From positions 1 through 9,098 of the forward strand of contig JASHTT010000382.1 of NCBI GenBank assembly GCA_030040415.1: DNA of 9,098 bases, in the 5' to 3' direction. A program made the position numbers and the translations under genes. Below the pieces are notes generated by a model. It did not search any database. It saw only the letters and a list, made by a program, of their open reading frames with translations, and was not told the origin of the DNA. This document shows, one piece after another, positions 6,137-9,098 of this stretch (the stretch's first letter is position 1; each line of letters starts with the position of its first letter). The DNA comes from Streptosporangiaceae bacterium. Lineage in GTDB: Bacteria; Actinomycetota; Actinomycetes; Streptosporangiales; Streptosporangiaceae.

Positions 6137-6155
6137 CGCTCTTGCCGGGCGCTAG
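6133..6155. terminator. palindrome holding both convergent stop codons
   Basis: CTAGCGC (6133-6139) and GCGCTAG (6149-6155) form a perfect 7-bp stem with a 9-nt loop. The left arm contains the YbjN stop TAG (6134-6136). The right arm contains the csoR stop (6152-6154 on the minus strand). It is a likely compact bidirectional terminator without a T-tract. Confidence 0.5.
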
Positions 6156-6433
6156 GACCTGACCAGGCGGGACACCGCCTCGGCCGCCTCCTTCACCTTC
6201 GCCTCGGCCTCGGGACCGCCATGCTCGATCGCCTCGGTAACGCAGTGGCCGAGGTGGTCCTCGAGCAGGCCGACGGCCACCGCCTGCAGCGCCCGCGTCG
6301 CCGCGGAAATCTGGGTGAGCACATCGATGCAGTACGTGTCGTCCTCGACCATCCGCTGCAGGCCGCGGACCTGCCCCTCGATCCGGCGCAGCCGCTTGAG
6401 GTAGGCGTCCTTGTCCTGCGTGTATCCGCGCAT
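6152..6433 (-). CDS. csoR: CsoR-family metal-sensing repressor
   Basis: This 93-residue all-helical repressor of the CsoR/RcnR (DUF156) family has YLKRLRRIEGQVRGLQRMV, the usual DNA-contacting first helix. The Cu(I) ligand set C35, H60 and C64 lies in DDTYCIDVLTQ and EDHLGHCV; this matches the Cys-His-Cys pattern of M. tuberculosis CsoR, so copper sensing is favoured over nickel or formaldehyde. Such proteins leave their operator when they bind copper. ATG 6433 gives the typical family start; GTG 6448 would add five residues. Neither has a Shine-Dalgarno sequence, and a TATTTT box lies 6 nt upstream of ATG 6433, as for a leaderless message. No copA or copZ is adjacent. The gene is divergent from the electron-transfer operon, which could be its target, although no G-tract CsoR operator is visible. 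Confidence 0.9.
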   Translation of the reverse strand: MRGYTQDKDAYLKRLRRIEGQVRGLQRMVEDDTYCIDVLTQISAATRALQAVAVGLLEDHLGHCVTEAIEHGGPEAEAKVKEAAEAVSRLVRS

Positions 6434-6439
6434 GGTCTG

Positions 6440-6445
6440 AAAATA
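6440..6445 (-). promoter_or_regulatory. -10 box of a possible leaderless csoR transcript
   Basis: The minus-strand TATTTT fits TANNNT and ends 6 nt before ATG 6433, so the message could begin at the start codon. No convincing -35 is seen. It stands out in otherwise GC-rich DNA. Confidence 0.35.
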
Positions 6446-6467
6446 CACGGTGCGCCGGTCACGATGT

Positions 6468-6477
6468 AGAAAGGAGG
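6468..6477 (+). promoter_or_regulatory. perfect Shine-Dalgarno sequence
   Basis: AGAAAGGAGG is fully complementary to the bacterial 16S rRNA 3' end. It lies 7 nt before GTG 6485, the first codon of a 53-codon frame. No other gene in the window has so complete a site, yet the nearest recognisable plus-strand gene starts 155 nt further on. Confidence 0.6.
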
Positions 6478-6484
6478 AAGGCAG

Positions 6485-6646
6485 GTGCCATCCCGCGGTC
6501 TGCGTGAACCTGGAGCGAGCGTTCAGCGATTGTTAGGGAAGGAACGGCATTCTGGAGGCTGGTCAGCCGACGCCCGACCCGGCCGTTGGATGACTGACGC
6601 GCAGTGCGCGGCCGAGCAGGAAGGATGGCGTCGTGGGACGGCATGA
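6485..6646 (+). CDS. possible 53-aa leader ORF
   Basis: A GTG-started frame of 53 codons follows the perfect Shine-Dalgarno sequence with a 7-nt spacer. It ends with TGA at 6644-6646, overlapping the start of the 99-aa protein (GTG 6633) by 14 bp, so it could couple translation to the operon. Against a real protein: third-position GC is only about 60 percent by my count, well below the neighbours. The product (MPSRGLREPGASVQ...) resembles nothing I know. Codon 17 is TTA, a rare leucine codon in such genomes and a bldA-type control point in streptomycetes. It may be a regulatory leader peptide, or simply a 5' untranslated region with an accidental frame. Confidence 0.3.
   Translation: MPSRGLREPGASVQRLLGKERHSGGWSADARPGRWMTDAQCAAEQEGWRRGTA
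6598..6610. repeat. 13-bp palindrome before the 99-aa gene
   Basis: CGCGCA-G-TGCGCG is a perfect inverted repeat around one central base. It lies about 10 nt before the ribosome site AAGGA (6621-6625) of the next gene. Two CGGCCG hexamers (6580-6585 and 6609-6614) flank or overlap it. It may be an operator or an RNA hairpin, or may be chance in GC-rich DNA. Confidence 0.3.
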
Positions 6647-6932
6647 TGTGCAAGTCGCCGTCGACGAGCGCGACACGGGTGTACGCAAGATCAGCCGCAC
6701 CACGTGGCGAGCCGGTGCCGTCGGACTGGTCATGTCGGGGCTCCTCGTCGGCGTTTTCCACAACGCCGCCAGCGAGGCCACCGACCACGGGTCTGGCGCC
6801 GTCAGCGGCCACACCACCCGCGGCGCCGGCAACACAGGCAGCGGGCAGTCGGGGGGCGGCACGATCGTGATCCCCAACCAGCCGCCCGCTCCCGCCTCGG
6901 GCTCCGGCCAGGTGACCTCGGGCGCGTCATGA
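6633..6932 (+). CDS. small single-span protein ending in SGAS, possible flavin carrier
   Basis: This 99-residue protein has GTG 6633, with AAGGA 7 nt upstream. A charged N-terminus (R18, K19, R22, R26) precedes one hydrophobic helix at about 27-42, so the C-terminal part should face outward. The rest is Gly/Ser/Pro/Thr-rich, with a short strand GGGTIVIPNQ. No FMN_bind domain is present, although in related ApbE clusters an FMN-binding protein is common. Two segments resemble the flavinylation motif D-x-x-(S/T)-G-A-(T/S): D51-H-G-S-G-A-V57, which lacks the acceptor Thr/Ser, and the extreme C-terminus Q93-V-T-S-G-A-S99, which lacks the Asp. The stop overlaps the apbE start (ATGA), so the two proteins are made together. 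It may be a minimal flavin carrier, an anchor for the ApbE/reductase complex, or an unrelated membrane peptide. I do not recognise a named family. Confidence 0.65.
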   Translation: MGRHDVQVAVDERDTGVRKISRTTWRAGAVGLVMSGLLVGVFHNAASEATDHGSGAVSGHTTRGAGNTGSGQSGGGTIVIPNQPPAPASGSGQVTSGAS

Positions 6933-7882
6933 CCGTGACGGACGTCGGCAGGGACACCTTCGAGGTGTTCGGTACCACGGCGGTCTTGCTCGTCACCGAT
7001 CACCGCGCGATCGGTCAGGCTCGCCGGATCGCCGACCGGCTGCTGGCCGACGTCGACCTCGCCGCCAGCAGGTTCCGGCCCGATTCGGAGCTGTCCAGGC
7101 TCAACGCAGCGGGCGGCGGGCGCGTGCAGGTCAGCGCCACGTTCGCCGACCTGCTGGCGGCCGCCTTGCGGGCGGCCAGGCTGACCGGCGGCGACGTCGA
7201 CCCGACCTGCGGTAAGGCGCTGACCGGCCTCGGCTACGACAGGGATTTCGCCGACGTGCGTGCGGCCGGGGACGTGCCGCCGAGGCTGACCGGCGCGGTC
7301 GGGCCGGTGCCCGGCTGGCGGACCGTGCACCTCGACCACGCCAAGCGGCGAGCGTGGCTGGACCGCGGTGCCCAGCTCGACCTCGGGGCGACGGCCAAGG
7401 CCTGGGCCGCCGACAGGTGCGCCGAGCAACTCGCCGCGAGCCTGGATTGCGGTGTCCTGGTGAGCATCGGTGGCGACGTCGCCGTCGCCGGCCAGCCACC
7501 GGATGACGGCTGGCCGGTGCGGGTCAGCGACGACCATGCGGCACCGCAGGAGGCACCCGGCCAGACAGTGAGCATCAGCAGCGGCGGGCTGGCCACCTCA
7601 AGCACCACGGTCCGGGCCTGGACGGTCGGCGGCCGCCGGGTGCACCACATCATCGACCCGGCGACCGGCGAGCCAGCGCGGTCCTGCTGGCGCACCGTCA
7701 GCGTTGCCGCCGGCAGCTGCACAGACGCGAACACGGCGAGCACGGCTGCGATCGTCCGCGGTCCGGCAGCCCCCGACTGGCTCCGCAAACTCGGCCTGCC
7801 CGCGAGGCTCGTGCGCCCGGACGGCACCGTCGAGACCACGGCTGGCTGGCCGCGCGGTGGCGGACCCGGACAAGCGGCATGA
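6929..7882 (+). CDS. apbE: FAD:protein FMN transferase (ApbE family)
   Basis: This 317-residue enzyme moves FMN from FAD onto Thr/Ser of a target protein, using Mg2+. Family motifs appear in order: F14-G-T-T near the N-terminus, ASRFRPDSELSRLNA (about 49-63), D91-P-T-C-G with LGYDRDF, D151-L-G-A-T-A-K, VSIGGDVAVAG (G181-G-D183), H239-H-I-I-D-P-A-T-G and SCTDANTAST with D266. D266 is the expected metal ligand. The Thr usually four residues later is Ala270 here, with Thr at +3 and +6. ATG 6929 overlaps the previous stop, and the longer upstream reading is only a shadow of the small membrane gene. There is no signal peptide, lipobox or twin-Arg motif, so this copy should be cytoplasmic, whereas many ApbE proteins are exported. 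Its own stop overlaps the next start (ATGA). Confidence 0.92.
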   Translation: MTVTDVGRDTFEVFGTTAVLLVTDHRAIGQARRIADRLLADVDLAASRFRPDSELSRLNAAGGGRVQVSATFADLLAAALRAARLTGGDVDPTCGKALTGLGYDRDFADVRAAGDVPPRLTGAVGPVPGWRTVHLDHAKRRAWLDRGAQLDLGATAKAWAADRCAEQLAASLDCGVLVSIGGDVAVAGQPPDDGWPVRVSDDHAAPQEAPGQTVSISSGGLATSSTTVRAWTVGGRRVHHIIDPATGEPARSCWRTVSVAAGSCTDANTASTAAIVRGPAAPDWLRKLGLPARLVRPDGTVETTAGWPRGGGPGQAA

Positions 7883-8595
7883 CCCACGCCACGCACGCCG
7901 CCGCGATCGTCGTCACCTCGTCGACCCCGCTGTGGTACGCGACGAGGGCAACCGGGCTCGTCGCACTCGTCTTGCTGACCTGGAGCATGGCGCTCGGGCT
8001 GCTGTCGTCGGTGCGCTACCAGCGGCAGGGCTGGCCCCGATTCGTGACGCTCGGCCTGCATCGGAATGTCTCGCTGCTGGCACTGGCGTTCACCGTGCTG
8101 CACGTGCTGACGTCGGTACTCGACAGCTTCGTGAACATCCCTCTGCAGGACGCGTTCGTGCCGTTCATCTCGTCCTACCGGCCGCTGTGGCTGGGCCTCG
8201 GCGCCGTGGCGTTCGACCTGATGATCGCGCTGATCGTGACCAGCCTGCTGCGGGCCAGGATCCGCCTGAGGGTGTGGCGGTTCGTGCACTACGGCGCGTA
8301 CCTGTGCTGGCCGGTCGCGGTCCTGCACGGCCTCGGCACCGGCACCGACACCCCGGTCCGCTGGGTGCTCGCGCTGACGGCCGCGTGCGTCCTCGCGATC
8401 GCCGCGCTCACCCTGTGGCGCCTGTCCGTCGGCTGGCCGGCGCACGCTCTCGCCAGGCTGGCCGGCGCCGCGGCCGTCGTCCTCGTCCTGGTACTCGGCG
8501 TCGTCTGGCTGCGGGCGGGACCGCTGGCGCCGGGCTGGTCGGCCAAGGCGGGAACGCCGTCGTCAACGCTCAGCCACGCAGGAACGCGCGACTGA
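7879..8595 (+). CDS. ferric reductase-like six-helix haem membrane protein
   Basis: This 238-residue integral membrane protein has six predicted helices at about 18-42, 60-81, 102-124, 134-152, 160-181 and 190-212. Two His pairs are spaced as in bis-haem b ferric reductase/NOX/MsrQ-type domains: H61 and H75 in helix 2, H137 and H150 in helix 4. It should bind two stacked haems and carry electrons across the membrane. It has no C-terminal FAD/NADPH-binding domain, so electrons must come from a partner; the NuoF-like protein encoded next is the obvious candidate. ATG 7879 overlaps the apbE stop (ATGA). The terminal tail (about 213-238) is short and polar. The electron acceptor is unknown and may be a flavoprotein, iron, or oxidised methionine. 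Confidence 0.88.
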   Translation: MTHATHAAAIVVTSSTPLWYATRATGLVALVLLTWSMALGLLSSVRYQRQGWPRFVTLGLHRNVSLLALAFTVLHVLTSVLDSFVNIPLQDAFVPFISSYRPLWLGLGAVAFDLMIALIVTSLLRARIRLRVWRFVHYGAYLCWPVAVLHGLGTGTDTPVRWVLALTAACVLAIAALTLWRLSVGWPAHALARLAGAAAVVLVLVLGVVWLRAGPLAPGWSAKAGTPSSTLSHAGTRD

Positions 8596-8597
8596 GC

Positions 8598-9098
8598 GTG
8601 GAAACCCGGCTGATCCTGCGAGACGGGACGTTGTCTCTCGCCGAGCACATCGACGGCTACGGCCCGCTAGCGCGGCACGGTGCGGCGCTCATCGCGGAAG
8701 TCGAACGCTCGGGACTGACCGGCCGCGGTGGTGGCGGTTTCCCGGCAGGCCGCAAGCTCCGCGCCGTCGCGGAGGCTAGCTCGCGGCAGCGCAGGCCCCC
8801 GGTGGTCGTGGCCAACGGCGCGGAGTCGGAGCCGGCCAGCAGCAAGGACCTGATCCTGCTCAGCCACGCACCGCACCTCGTGCTGGATGGCCTCACGGCG
8901 TGCGCCGACGCCGTCGGTGCGCGCCACGGCTACCTCTGCCTGTCGCACCGGACCGCAAGACTGGCACCGGCGCTCACCGACGCGGTCGCGCAACGGGACC
9001 GGGCCGGCCTGCCCGGGCCGCCAGTCAGCGTGGTCTGCCTGCCCGACGGCTACCTGGCCGGCCAGGAGACCGCCCTGATCGCGACGCTCAACGGCGGC
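8598..9098 (+). CDS. NuoF/RnfC-type NADH-binding flavoprotein (3' partial)
   Basis: The first 167 codons are visible and the frame runs off the right edge. Motifs of the 51-kDa NADH dehydrogenase subunit are present: S38-G-L-T-G-R-G-G-G-G-F-P (Gly-rich NADH/FMN loop), V69-V-V-A-N-G-A-E-S-E-P with K83-D84 (compare CNADEGEPGTFKDR in NuoF), and G151-Y-L-A-G-Q-E-T-A-L. Compared with NuoF, the N-terminus is short and the motifs diverge (ANGAESEP). It is therefore a stand-alone NuoF-like oxidoreductase rather than a complex I subunit, and no other nuo genes are nearby. GTG 8598 is 2 nt after the stop of the haem protein; its ribosome site is weak (AGGAA about 13 nt upstream). It probably oxidises NAD(P)H and feeds the haem protein. 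The iron-sulfur and SLBB regions lie beyond the window. Confidence 0.85.
   Translation, partial: METRLILRDGTLSLAEHIDGYGPLARHGAALIAEVERSGLTGRGGGGFPAGRKLRAVAEASSRQRRPPVVVANGAESEPASSKDLILLSHAPHLVLDGLTACADAVGARHGYLCLSHRTARLAPALTDAVAQRDRAGLPGPPVSVVCLPDGYLAGQETALIATLNGG

Noticed and set aside
6500..6545. TPP-riboswitch-like fragments (GTGAACCTG and TAGGGAAGG)
   Set aside because: The CTGAGA element is missing, ACCTGG replaces ACCTGA, and no thiamine gene is nearby.
6434..6632. CsoR operator upstream of the electron-transfer operon
   Set aside because: Typical CsoR sites have G/C-tract inverted repeats with flanking TA. None is visible, so no site is annotated although regulation by CsoR is not excluded.
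6563..7537. 324-codon minus-strand frame
   Set aside because: Antisense to the 99-aa gene and apbE, with no ribosome site and no recognisable domain.
7234..8445. 403-codon minus-strand frame
   Set aside because: Antisense to apbE and the haem protein, both of which have intact family motifs; the product is a shadow rich in Arg, Gln and Pro.
8598..9098. Assignment as the nuoF subunit of complex I
   Set aside because: No other nuo genes are present, motifs diverge from NuoF (ANGAESEP), and the gene is coupled to a ferric-reductase-like gene.
1..9098. Mobile element, CRISPR, tRNA or prophage signals
   Set aside because: No transposase, integrase, regularly spaced repeat array, cloverleaf or attachment-type repeat was found; the window reads as chromosomal backbone plus a redox operon.

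Overview
The window is high-GC DNA with many GTG starts, GC-ending codons, 4-bp ATGA/GTGA gene overlaps, and genes for mycothiol synthesis and a SenX3-RegX3 system. This points to an actinomycete (Actinomycetota); I cannot name the genus from the sequence. No tRNA, rRNA, transposase or CRISPR array is visible, and no gene-free stretch exceeds 300 bases (the longest, 6434-6632, is about 199).

Left part (1-1452): a membrane-anchored thioredoxin-like protein, open at the left edge, is followed by a small DUF461/PCuAC-like lipoprotein. A near-perfect tandem repeat lies between them. The lipoprotein converges on regX3 across a long hairpin that overlaps its stop codon.

Phosphate-type regulation and central metabolism (1450-4226, minus strand): phosphoglycerate mutase (gpmA), senX3-like kinase and regX3, transcribed in that order. 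senX3 and regX3 overlap by 4 bp. The order gpm-senX3-regX3 next to mshA and a YbjN gene matches the neighbourhood known in mycobacteria, except that mshA is divergent here. The kinase has no transmembrane segment, which is unusual. A candidate promoter upstream of senX3 overlaps an 11-nt PHO-box-like direct repeat and an interlocked inverted repeat. No phoU is present in the window.

Mycothiol part (4288-6136, plus strand): mshA, the first glycosyltransferase of mycothiol synthesis, and a YbjN-domain gene 10 bp downstream. They converge on a CsoR-type copper-sensor gene, with a palindrome that contains both stop codons.

Right part (6433-9098): csoR is divergent from a compact plus-strand operon. 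A possible 53-codon leader ORF with a perfect Shine-Dalgarno sequence leads into a 99-aa single-span protein. That is followed by ApbE (FAD:protein FMN transferase), a six-helix ferric-reductase-like haem protein, and a NuoF/RnfC-type FMN/NADH subunit cut by the right edge. The three complete genes are joined by ATGA overlaps. Together they look like a flavinylation-linked membrane electron-transfer chain from NAD(P)H through flavin and haem. The 99-aa protein ends in SGAS and contains an internal DHGSGAV; both resemble ApbE flavinylation motifs, so it may be a minimal FMN carrier. This is the most promising undescribed element in the window, but it is a hypothesis only.
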